Assembly: GCA_902728285.1 (NCBI GenBank)
Contig: CACVBU010000178.1
Span: 1,426,001-1,490,000 of the forward strand
Reading direction: 5' to 3'
From: Clytia hemisphaerica
Taxonomy: Eukaryota; Cnidaria; Hydrozoa; Leptothecata; Clytiidae
DNA: 64,000 nt
Shown: positions 21,461-32,800 of the stretch, piece by piece
Layout of the letters: each line of letters starts with the position of its first letter
Numbering within the stretch: the stretch's first letter is position 1
The notes under the pieces: generated by a model
Seen by the model: the letters and a program-made list of their open reading frames with translations, nothing else
What the model was told of the DNA's origin: nothing
Databases searched by the model: none
Program-made: the position numbers and the translations under genes

Positions 21461-22757
21461 AAACTATAATAAAAACATGTAAATACCTCAAAAATTAAAA
21501 AAAAGTCTGTTGGTCATTGTTTTCTGTTTTTTTTTTTCTTCAAAAAGGGGCTGGATCTAGTAGCATATATTGCTACCACCTTAAGCGAAGCCAAAAAATG
21601 AGTCTGCCAAATTACGCCGGGCCACTTATCAGCGCCATCCAGTCTATCAATAAGCTATAATTTCCCCCAGGCTAGGTATTATTTAGCCTGGATATCCAGG
21701 CTGTAAACTATTTCACAGTCTAAATTTTGGTATTTTATGTTCTGCTTTACAGCCTGGTCTCACTAGAGAGATTTGCGTTCTCCAGATGAGAATGCAGTCC
21801 GCTTGCTTGCGGTCACTTCGCCAAAGCCGTAAGGACCAATCTACACGGCGCGGAGCAATTCTAAAGCAAAAATAGGATAGTCCTCCACTTGCTAGCGAAG
21901 ATAAAGCTTTCTGTTACATGAAAACATGAAAAAGAAGAAAAACAGAAGCAAGTTCATTTTCAAAGAAAACATGGTTGGTCATGGTGGCACATGTAAACTT
22001 ATTTATGGACTTTTGTTTAAACTTTAGATTTTTTAAATAGCTTTAAATCTTGCAAGGCTCTTTTTTGTTAACTTTTGTTTGGCCTGCCCTGGGTTTGGCT
22101 TAGCCTAGTTAACTAAGCCCGTATTCACAAGAATATGACAAACGACTAATGGCAATATAGCGTTTTCGGCGCTTTAAATTTTTTTTTATATTTACGGATT
22201 TTAATTTTGCCCTGGAATACTGTTATTCAGTCACAACTTAACCATCAGATTTATCCAAGTGACTGAATTAAAACAGCTTAGATTTCTAGGCTAGGGTTGG
22301 CTAGGAAAGTTTTAGAAACATGGGTTTGCACTTTCATTCTCTAGGGAGACTAAGCTCTATATATAATTTTAGAACTTTGTATGTTGAGGTAAATTTTGTT
22401 TTTTCTAAAATTTTGAGCTTGGATATCCAGGCTAGGTATTATTAGACGGTAAGGATCGGCTTTTTACCTTCCCAAGGCTTTTTAAAATCCTCAGGGACAC
22501 TTAAAGTAAACGAACTACATTAGGTCTAAAAAGTAGAAGGTATAAAAAGTACACTCTTAGGGTGTAAAATTTGGAAAATCTGGCCATTTTTTGCCTGAAA
22601 AGGGTTAGAATGGTCAAAAATCTTCTGTGAGGGTCAACATCATCACAACAGTAATGACGTCATCACAAAATTTCATATTTACCGCTGACCAGTTTAAAAA
22701 GTATCCTCCACTAAAATAGAAATTAAAGTTGATCAAATAAAGGTTTATCTTACTATA
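21461..22757. other. Non-coding segment duplicated at 44917-46349
   Basis: The sequence tracks the other unit closely, apart from a MITE insertion there. It includes the 18 bp perfect palindrome AGCCTGGATATCCAGGCT (21685-21702; 45142-45159). No gene is seen. Confidence 0.6.
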
Positions 22758-22861
22758 ACTAGTCATAGCTTTCACTAAATGCCCCCACATAAAGATCATG
22801 TCGTGCACTTATAAAGCTTTAATGCTTTAAAGATTAAACATTAAAAAATAATCAGGAATAA

Positions 22862-22920
22862 TTGATTGATTTAATTATTGATTGATTGGTTGATTGATTG
22901 ATTGATTTATTGATTGATTG
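22862..22920. repeat. (TGAT)n microsatellite
   Basis: Imperfect TGATTGAT repeats run for about 60 bp. Confidence 0.9.
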
Positions 22921-24789
22921 AGGCGTTTGCTTGAAAAAAAAAAATATTCCATTATAAAAAAATACATACTTGAAAAATTCATGCAGCTTGATAACTTAAT
23001 AAAATTTAAGGAAAAGCTATATTTAAAAAGTTTATGGTACCATTATCTTACTAATTTTTACATCTCCTGTTTGTTTGTTTTTTCTCCTAGTTTCTTTCTT
23101 ATAACGATATATGTCATGATTACTATTCACTAAATAGACCTTTTCTAATAATGTCGCAGACATCTTAGATTGTAGGCAAAATATATGGACATACGCAGTG
23201 AATAAATCCACAAGGTAACCAATCAGAAATAGCTTGTTTTTTTTTCATTGGCTGCTATATTTCAACATTTCTCTGTTGCTACTTTGCCTAATAAACAATA
23301 GTCAAGAGGATACTGCGTATAAAATTAATCAAAAAGTTCTGCGCCATCTTAAGTTGGGTGAAATAGAAACTCACTTATCCTAGTTAAGGCCCGGGGTCCA
23401 CTAGCGTACGCTGTGACTGCACTTCTCAAGCAAAATCTTCTATGTTGTTGGTCAAAAGAAAAGTAAAGGAATGCCATTGTGGTTCATTCAGACGTACAGT
23501 CGAGAAAAGTTAAAATGCGCCTAAATTTCTTTTCAAGTGCATACTGGCATAGTCCTTTTTCATGATGCAATCTTTCCTCCAAGCTGATAGCAGCGCAGAC
23601 AATGAAGAGACGCGCCTTCAGGAAGCTAGACTTTTTGAGTTTATAGCTAGCGATATACTTTCCCTTTATGGTGTTTCTGTATGACTGTCTGTGTACCTAG
23701 TCTAACCACCGTTAAATGCCTTCGGGAAGGTCTCTCCTAACTTAGAAAGCCAGAATTTGGAGCTTATTTCACCAAACCACTGGAGCGTAAGTTATTTAGG
23801 CTATCACAACTGCATGAAAAAGTTTAACGTGCGCATGTAAAGTTTAACGAGTAAACAAACTTTTTTCAGGTTTTTGAAAAAGATTTACCACACTGAAAAG
23901 ACGTAGATGGTATTTAAAGCTCAAGAAGCCCTATAAACAATAAAGGTAGTTATCAATAAAATGACAGACAGAAAATAAATTAGAGTTTGAACAAAAATAT
24001 CAAATGTACATTTGAAAACTTAAGCAAATTTCTTTAAAGATTCTGGAAAAATAATTGAAATCATTGCTAAAGTGAACTTCTGACTAAATTACAGTAGTTA
24101 GTATTCAGTTTCAAAGACAAGAAACTAAATTTGACATACAAAACACTTTTTCTAGTCAATGAATCAGCTCATCATCATCATAACCAGTCTGCCATTTTGT
24201 TTGTTTTGATTTGCACAAGTAATATTGTAATTCGTGTTATATTAGAGCTAACTTTAGTTAGGTTAGGTTAATTTTAAGGAAGACAAATCAACGCCCGCAA
24301 TACACCCTTCCGCCATCATGCTACGCACTCTAGAAGCCATTGCTCAAATCCCAGTATCACTATTTATACGGGAGTGAAACCACGCTTAGTCTTTCTTATT
24401 CTTGTTTTTTTCAATTTGTTGGGATGACATGTGCAGCAGACCCAAGACCATGTTTTCAAGTGTCAAAGAAAAGTCTGGATAGTTAATTAAATAAATCAAG
24501 AACTCTCGATGGATGTTTGTTCTGCTGGTCCTTACCTTACATTCTATGATTGCTGTTGGCTACTCTACTGCTGAATTCCTTCAAAAACAATAAACATTGC
24601 TGACTGATCTGATGACAACCAATCCAAGAAGCTCCCATCCACACACGTTTGTTACTTACGTACTCGTTCTCCTCGAAGTTACAGTCCAAGATGCACCTGT
24701 CTTCACTCTCTTCCTTGGATGGTCTTTCAACAAAATGGAAAGTTAAGTGAACAGTCTTGTAAGTTCAAATTTCTATTCTCATCCTCCCC

Positions 24790-26230
24790 CCTCCATCCAA
24801 CAATCAAATCTTGGTATCTGTTATGGTCTACCTTGATGGTACGTGTACGTCCCGAGTTTGTTTTGCTGGTCATGGCACATGGGCAATTTTAGTCGTGGAA
24901 AGGAACCACATTAGGTTTGCGTACCCTTGCTTTGTTGGTTTCAAGTTGCAATTTTGTCTTTCGTTTCTCTGGGGGAGGCTTCTAACTATCCACCCATGTG
25001 CTCATATATCGGAAGTCGGGCAGTTGTTTTCACCCCATTTTTTTTCCCTTCCTTTTAATCCCTGGTAACGTCCAATGACGTTGATACATTAGCCATTTCA
25101 TTATTCTAGCCTACGAACCTTTGGAAGCCTCGGTTGATAGCCCTGGGTTTCACGTGTTATCATCTTTTACCTTTTTGTTTTTAACTGGGGTTTTTAACTA
25201 TCCACCCATGGGTTCATTTGTCAAGTCGGGCAGTTGTTTTTCACCCCATTAGTTCTCCCTTCTTTAATCCCTGTTGATATCCAATGGTGTTGGTTGATAC
25301 ACTGGTAATTATTTCAGCTTTATAAAATGCACCTTTGGGAAATCTACTGGTTGGATAGCCCTGGGTTTATGTGTTATGTTTCACCTTTTGTTTTTAACTG
25401 GGTTTCTCACTATCCATCCAAAAGTTAGGCACTACTTACTTTAAGTTAGGCATTTGTTTTTCACCCCTCTTTTTTCATCCTATCATTCCTGTTGACGTCC
25501 AATGACGTCATGATGCATAGTTAATTATTTAGCCTATGAACTTTTGGAGACCTACTGGTTGGATAGCCCTGGGTTTCTGTGTTGTCATGTTTTACTTTTG
25601 TTTTTAACTGGGTTTCTAACTATCCACCCAAGAGTTCACCTGTAAGTTGGACAGTTGTTTTTCACCCTTCTTTTCTTCATCCTATCACTCATGCCGACGT
25701 CCAATGACGTCATGATACATTGGTCATTACTTAGCCTATGAATTTTTGGGAACCTACTGATTAGATAGCCCTGGGTCTGTGCTGTCATGTTTACTTTTGT
25801 TTTAGTTGGGTTTCTAACTATCCACCCATGGGTTCACCTGTAAATTGGGGAGTTTTTTCTTTTTCTTTTTTTCACCTGGCCTTTTTTGTTTGTTCTCATT
25901 CTATTATGCCTGGCGACGTCTAATGACGTCATGATACGCTGGTAATAATCTTAGCCTATGATCCCATGCAAACCTACTGGTTGGGTAGCTCTTGGTCTTG
26001 TGTCGTCAAGTTTTATTTTGTCTTAACTGGGTTTCTTACTATCCTACCTTGGGTTCACATGTAAGTGGGACAGATATTTTTCTTTTCTTTCTTGTTTTCT
26101 CTTGCTATAATCCCTGGTGACGTCGAATGACGTCACGATTCAATGGTAATTATATTAGCAATGAACATCTGGGAATTTACTTGTTGAGATATGGGCTTTG
26201 TTTTTGTTTTTTGTTTTTTTTTACACCTAC
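24790..26230. repeat. Tandem array of ~210 bp units with TGACGTCA motifs
   Basis: The landmark ACTATCCACCCATG recurs near 24985, 25197, 25409, 25618, 25816 and 26036, a spacing of 198-220 bp. A second landmark (GACGTCCAATGACGTCATGA) recurs near 25066, 25275, 25492, 25694, 25914 and 26118. The copies are diverged. TGACGTCA is the CRE/ATF consensus, so each unit carries a potential bZIP site. The open frame at 24811-25068 is a by-product. Confidence 0.8.
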
Positions 26231-26439
26231 TCTCTATACAGCTGTAACATAAATTGGGTCTGGAGACTTCACAATAAGTAGATTGCTTTTTTTGGTTTCA
26301 ACTACCCTGGGACTTGGTTCCCTTTCTTTCCCTGAAACATACCCCACAGAGATACAGTGCTTAGATTAAAAGTCATATGTCACCATCCTCAAATAATCTT
26401 ATTATATTTAGCAGATCCCTTGCATTAAATGTCCAAACA

Positions 26440-27220
26440 ATTTTACCCTCAGATCTCGATTCAGAACATCCTACCTTGCTCATATGGCTGTCCTCCTTAC
26501 AGTCCTTCGACAGGCCGTCATCCCTACGGTCTTAGACACCTCCAATCATCCTCATTACAATCTAGACTAAAATCCATCATCCCTATCAGGACATGGGCTC
26601 AGGTTATTCTCACCAGGATATAGGCTCAGGCCATCTTCATCAAATACATAGGCTCAGGCTATTCTCATTATGACCTATAGGGAAAACTTTAAAGCATTAA
26701 GACTAAGACTGTCATCCTTTTAGTAAGAGTTAGCTTCCTAATGTGTAATGACTTCTTTTTGAGTTTGGCTGCTGATTTGGGGATGTATTGTGCGGGTAGT
26801 TTTGGGGACGTTTTGGGGGTGTGGGTCCCTTCGGAACCCCATACTCCTACCTAGTGGCTAGCTTATACAGTATCTACAGGCACATACATGTTAGGAATAA
26901 AGGCTGTCCTCCTTACAGTCCACGCTCATAAGGTTGAGGAGTAAAGGCTGTCCTCCTTACAGTCCACGCTCATAAGGTTAGGAGTAAAGGCTGTCCTCCT
27001 TACAGTCCACGCTCATATGGCTGTCCTCCTTACAGTCCACGCTCATTTGACTGTCCTCCTTACAGTCCACGCTCATAAGGTTCAGGAGTAAAGGCTGTCC
27101 TCCTTACAGCCCACGCTCATAAGGTTAGGAGTAAAGGCTGTCTTCCTTACAGTCCACGCTCATATGGCTGTCCTCCTTACAGTCCTTCGACAGGCCGTCA
27201 TCCTTACGGTCTTAGGCGCT
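26440..27220. repeat. Array of short hairpin units (CTGTCCTCCTTACAG)
   Basis: The word GGCTGTCCTCCTTACAGTCC occurs about nine times. The dense part is 26895-27215, where ~30 bp and ~44 bp units alternate, each ending in CACGCTCATA. The array is bracketed by two copies of a longer phrase (CAGTCCTTCGACAGGCCGTC near 26497 and 27180). Each unit can form a small CTGT..ACAG stem. Confidence 0.8.
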
Positions 27221-27714
27221 TAAGTTAGGCCTCATATTGCATGGTACATCCCCAACATCAGCCCCAAAGCGAACAATATTTCACATTTATTTCATTTCAC
27301 AGATTTCGGCAATTTCAATCATTTCAAGTTTACTATATTTACTCATTTCGACAAATACACATTTCGGAACCTAATACACTTTTGTCATTTATTTGCCTCC
27401 CCAAAATCTTCACCTGTTTACACTGTTAACAACATTTCGACCCTCTGACGTAAAAATTAATCATACACTGTTTTGATTTGCATTTATAACACTCGCTTCA
27501 GCTTTTCAAAGCTAAATCAAAACTAAAATTGTAATATGTAATAATGATGATACCATATAACGTAATATGAAAACTGAGCATTTACGGAAGAGACTAACTA
27601 CGGGGATGCTTGGGCGACAAAACAAACAAACGCAACAAAATTTCGAGATTCCAGTCCAATATCTATGCGTGAAACTATGAGTGCCTCCTCGTCGCTACGC
27701 TCCTGCGGGGGCAA

Positions 27715-29869
27715 TAAATGAGTTTATGAAAAATGTGTATAACGCAAGATGGTAGCTGAGCTGTTGTTCTCAAATTTTACCAGGGGGTTGATTCGAGTAT
27801 GAAAGAGGGATTTTGTGCAGTTTTAAGACAAATTTTTTTATTGTTTTTCGAAAATCAGTTGATGATACGTCGTGGTTTTAATTTTATGTTTAAAATTTCA
27901 TTTTTATCTATGATTGAGCGCGAAAATTAGCACTACCCTTCTGATAAAACCCCCGTCCAAAAAGGGATTTGACGTTCGAATCGAAGAAGCTCAAACAGTG
28001 ACTTTTTTTTTCGAATGCATTAATAATAACAATAATTAAATATTAAATCTAAATGTTACAATATATAAATTGCTTAAATTTTTGTTTTTTATTCATTTTA
28101 ATAATAATAATAATTAAACATCAAATCAAAACGTTACAATATTAAATTGCTTAAAATACGTAGAGCTAGGAAATATAATTCAAAGTTAAATAAAAAGTTG
28201 AAATCCCGACACAAACAAATATAGTGTAAACTGATTCGCAATCATGTCGAAATAGCACAACCTAGCGGGTCATGCAAGCCCCAAAAGCATAAGCAAAAAC
28301 AATGGAAAGTACGGTGAAAAAATTAAAACCAGAACTAGGAGGAGTACTAAAATATATGAAAAGCTAAGATTTCAAAATATTGTTATTTAACAAATCAATT
28401 TCATCTCATCAAAAGTCTATTTTTTTTTATGATTAAAATACAGTGATTTTTTAACGAAAATAATTCTGACGTCAATTATTCAAAACACCATGTGATTTAG
28501 ATTTTCGAACTTTAGAAGGCGTGGCACGTTCTACGAAAATGTTTATAAAAATTACTTTTTCAAATAGTCAATGCGCAGGTAAAAAACGGAGGTCATAACT
28601 TGTCATGCGTCGTTATCTTTCTTTAAGGCTCAGACTTTTGACGAAATGATGAGAATAAAAGTGATAAGAACAACGTTATCTACAATCATGGTTAAAATAT
28701 ATTGAGAATTCCGGCTATTTTAACGTTTTTCAAGTTTTAAAGTTCCGGCGAGAACGTCGATTTTGAGCTATCTCTTTAATTTAATCGAATATTTCAATTT
28801 GGGAGGGGTTGACAGACTTCCAGGCTATATTCTGAGCCTTATTGGACTATTTTTGAACTTTTGGATCCTCAGATCCTAAGGTCTTAACCTAAGTCTAGCG
28901 TTAAAACTCAGAGTTAAAAACTCTACCCTTTGAACCTACTTTAGAGCACTTACAAATCGATTGTAGTTTCAAAACTACTTGATGAATTTCTCTTTTTTCT
29001 CAAATATTATGACCTTGATTGTAAAAGATTCAAGATGTCAGAATTAACAGCAGTGCATGGTTTTTTCTTTTATAAGCATATTGTTTATAAGCATATGCAG
29101 GCTCAGTTTTTAGTTCGTAAACAATGGCTCTAGCTCTATATTCTTTGAGAGCAATAGAATGCTAAGCATAATGCGAGCCTGATATAGGGACAGACACTTG
29201 CTTATAAGAAAACATATAGCTGTGTAGGTAATTTATTTAGTACAGTCAACCCTATATAAATACGGACAGGTCTGTAAAATACCAACCTCCCAGTCAAGAT
29301 GCTTCCCCTCCTAAAAAGATAGAAAGATACTTGAAGGGTTAAGGCCTTTCCTGAATTTCGGAAGCAAGTCTAATTTAATTTGTTAGAATGATGAGAATAT
29401 TCGTTGAAAATGGCAAGCAAAACGAAAGTCAGCGCATATGGGCAAATTTAGTGGACATTGTGCAACTGATCTTTCTAATTTTTCTGGTTGTTTTACTTAA
29501 AGCGCTTACTGTAGAAAAGGCTTCACATGAGAAATCGGCAAAAACCAGCTTTTTCCTTTCAATGTCTACAATAGATAATAATTCCTTGAATTGACAAAAC
29601 AAATTTGCTCTCAAATCCCCTGCCGTTTTCGAGTGAATCGATTTTTAGTTATTCGTACCTCGATAACTGCTAAAATGCCAGAAATCGATATTTGATAAGT
29701 CAATTTATCAACCTATCTGATAGGTAAGAGTATTGTAACAGATGACAGGGTTTTTCGACATTTGATGTTCTTTTCAGAGGTAAATAAGGGCAATTCCATG
29801 CATAAGAATCGAAGAATCGTTCCTACAATCTTCAATATCTTGAGGAACTGAAAATGAGAGAGCACTTTC
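27715..29869. other. Non-coding segment duplicated at 46350-48050 and 52829-53441
   Basis: The sequence runs parallel to the other unit, which is interrupted by a LINE at the site corresponding to about 29256. It contains a two-copy ~80 bp AT-rich minisatellite at 28013-28155 (landmark GTTACAATATATAAATTGC). No gene is seen. Confidence 0.6.
28013..28155. repeat. ~80 bp AT-rich minisatellite, two copies
   Basis: The landmark GTTACAATAT recurs about 79 bp apart with TAATAATAATAATTAAA spacers. The other unit has four copies at 46658-46960, an array-length difference between the duplicates. Confidence 0.8.
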
Positions 29870-32800
29870 TCACTCAGAACGACCGTAAATCAAAATCTCT
29901 GCAATATTCATATATCCGTAAGGTCCTTGAGTAACAGGTTGATTTGCATACAACTCGTCAGCATATTTTTGACAAAGCATTGTTTTCCGGCCCCCTACGA
30001 TATGCCCAGTATTTCCAAACTTGGTTTTGATGCTTTGTCCATCGATATACAGAACAGTGAAAAAATCAATGAAATCATTCCGAACTCCGTGTTCTGTACC
30101 AATCAAATTAGCTCGATTGACAAGTATAACATACTCAATAAAAACACGTTGATTGAATGTTGCTTTGATCCAATGAGGTGCGTACTGTTCTCTGTTGGTA
30201 CAGGAATGTGTGTCTTCTAGCCCATCGAATGCAAGTTCAGCTGGTTGATTGCCAGATTTATGATCAGACGATTGTGTAGCCGTCTGGACTAAAGACTGTA
30301 ATTGCTCTGTAATAGAATTTTTATAAACATTTTATCATTGCTTGTTTTAAGAAAAAAATTGTAGCAAATTGTTATGTCAGGCTCCAAAATTCGTCAAATT
30401 TTTGTCTGACAAATTAAATTTTTACTAAAATGTTGATTTGCGAAAGGGACCGTTAATTGGAAATCTAGGGGTGTAGCCTTTATCCACAGCGGAACCAGGG
30501 GAAGCATTTAATGGGAAGTTGCCAGAATTGTGTGTAGAAGATCCTTGGATATCTTTGATGTACAATTGAAGAGATTCTGAAAGAATTTGAATTAGATGTT
30601 TAAGACAACACAACTAAAAATTTATCAAATAACCATCTTAGCCGTTTCGTGAAACACGGATTTATCTTCGATGCAAAGTTGTGTAACTTAACTAACTTTC
30701 CTTGACTAAATAACCCCTGAAATTCTTCAAAATTGCTCAAAATAAGGCAAAATAGAGCAGATTTACGCTGTCATTCGCCAAAATTAGTTCCTACAAAAAT
30801 TAAAAAAATTCACTATTCGCTAGACTTGTAAACAAGTCTGTTATTTACCGTGCACAACAAAATTTAGGAGTCGGGTACTGGCTAGGTATAATCGGAAAAA
30901 CGTTCACACGGGAATTAGTGCGCGAGAGAGAAGGAAAATAACATTTGAGAATATCGTTCTAGATACGGTTTCCCGATTTTACCACTCTAGTAAGATTTTC
31001 CGGTGTGATGTTTTTCATTCAACGACTATACTAGTCTAACTATTCGCCAAAATAAGTTCCCGCCAAAATTAAAAATTTTAGGACATTTGCTGCCCGCCAA
31101 AAAAAAGTTCCCTAAACAAATTTGTTTCCTCCAAATTTTCTATTCCATTAAATAAAATTCCGCTGTGAAAATATCACTTATTTCTGTGGTGCATCGCTAA
31201 GATAATATTTAATCGTATAATTTACATGATTCTTGGGCTCTGCTCATTTTTTGGATGCAGGCTTTAGTGTTGTGATTCTAAACTGTTCTTGAGACGCAAC
31301 CGGGGGTTGGGGCTACTTAGGCAAAACGGGAGCCATAAGGGTCCCTTTTTCACACCCTCGAAAGTTCCTCAAAGGGTTACAAAACCATTAAAAAGCAAAT
31401 TGAGTCTCTGTAAGGGGGTCCAAAATTACGAGAACAAAAATTGACTCTCTTAAATGGTCATAAATTCTTGAAATTTGGACTAAAATTTGAAAACTTTTGA
31501 TGAAATTTTGGGGAAATAGTCTCTTTAGGGAGGGCAAAAACGTCAGAAAATTTACAAAATTTTCGAAATTCATTCAAATCCTAGTACCATCCCTCTCCCC
31601 GGAGACGCATGAAATTATCCGAAAAGGTTCTCGAAAATACTTTGTTTCTTACCACCATGCTGGACACATTGATAATTGCCAACGCATCTGTCTTCACAAC
31701 GTTCTGTGATCATATTACAAGGGTTGTTATTGCCATTGCTACACCATCGACCCAACTAGATGAAAAGATTTGATTGTATTTTATGAAGTTTTCAAGTATC
31801 CTGTCACATAGTCACCCTTTTTTTACTATAGATGGTGCCTTCATCCTTCTCGCCTCAGCTATGGAGGATATGTACCACTAATTCTAGGGTACCTGTTGTG
31901 TATTTTCAAAATACCAGTGGATACCCCTTAAAACCTACAAAATTATTTTTCTCGAATAATTTTTTATGCGAAATAGTCCATTTGGTATCTCAAATTTTTA
32001 ACAGTGATTCACTGCAAAGTTACTTATGTTACAATTAAATCATTGGTACCTAAATATTTTCAAAACTGTACGTTAAAATCAAAATACACTATTACTCCTT
32101 AAAACCTACAAACATCGACTCCTTGCTCACAACTTACTTAAACTGTGAAATTTCAATTCAGGTGCTGAACCGTGATTCAATTGATCAAATACTTGCTAAA
32201 AATCCATTCCCAAAACAATATTTGTATTTTTCAGGATTTCATGCCCATAATACAATTGACTTAATATTCTAATGTTTTTTTAAATCGCCATCAAATTTTG
32301 GTATGCAATATTAGCCAAATTCTGGAGCCGCTCGCCGCGCTGCAGTTGATGTGCGTGTCGGGACAAAAATCGAGGCGGAAGCTATTTTGTTTACATTTTT
32401 GGCTGGGGAAGCACTGCAAAATAGTGCTTTTTGAGTAGATTTGGTGATTCTTGGGAAGAAAGAAGAAGAATACTACTTGGAACCAACATCAAATGTATTG
32501 GAATAGACTTCTATCATATATTGGAATAAAAGACAATACTTTTTGAACATAATGAATGTGTGAAACTTGCTTTTTTGTTTACAAACTTCACTCAAGTAGT
32601 TTCGTCGATTTCGCTGCTTTCGAAAGCTGTTGATGGAGACTACTGACTTGCTGAAGTAACTTTATATTGGTGCAAACAATGACTATAATAGCTTCACAAA
32701 CATTCCCTATCATGGAATTCAGCTGAGAAAGATTTTTTCGATCGCATTGAACAGTTTTGATATGAGTGAGATATCCAAGATATATGCTCATTCAAACATG

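Larger units (their letters stand above)
22758..27714. mobile_element. ~4.96 kb block present only in unit 1
   Basis: The other unit joins the two flanks directly at about 46350 (CTTACTATAC|TAAATGATTTTAT), so this block was gained here or lost there. Its right end (CGTGAAACTATGAGTGCC.. GGGGGCAATAAA) resembles the right end of a smaller unit-2-only insertion at 39902-40738. Its left end (ACTAGTCATAGCTTTCAC) resembles that element's left end (ACTAGCAATAACTTTCAT). It contains a TGAT microsatellite and two tandem arrays but no recognisable gene. A transposase source is not visible, so the class is unknown. 22921-24779 holds nothing identifiable. Confidence 0.55.

Noticed and set aside
21240-21491. 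Apparent start MRYLHVFIIV before the B1 PAN domain
   Set aside because: The first residues come from sequence brought in by the 678 bp deletion; it is a join artefact, not a signal peptide.
24811-25068. 85-codon plus frame
   Set aside because: It is part of the ~210 bp tandem array; the frame is not kept in other units.
26895-27215. CRISPR-like alternation of repeats and spacers
   Set aside because: The 'spacers' are themselves repeats, unit length alternates, and the window is clearly eukaryotic.
32588-32791. 67-codon minus frame, heptad-like
   Set aside because: A short frame inside a transposon with no support beyond mild coiled-coil character.
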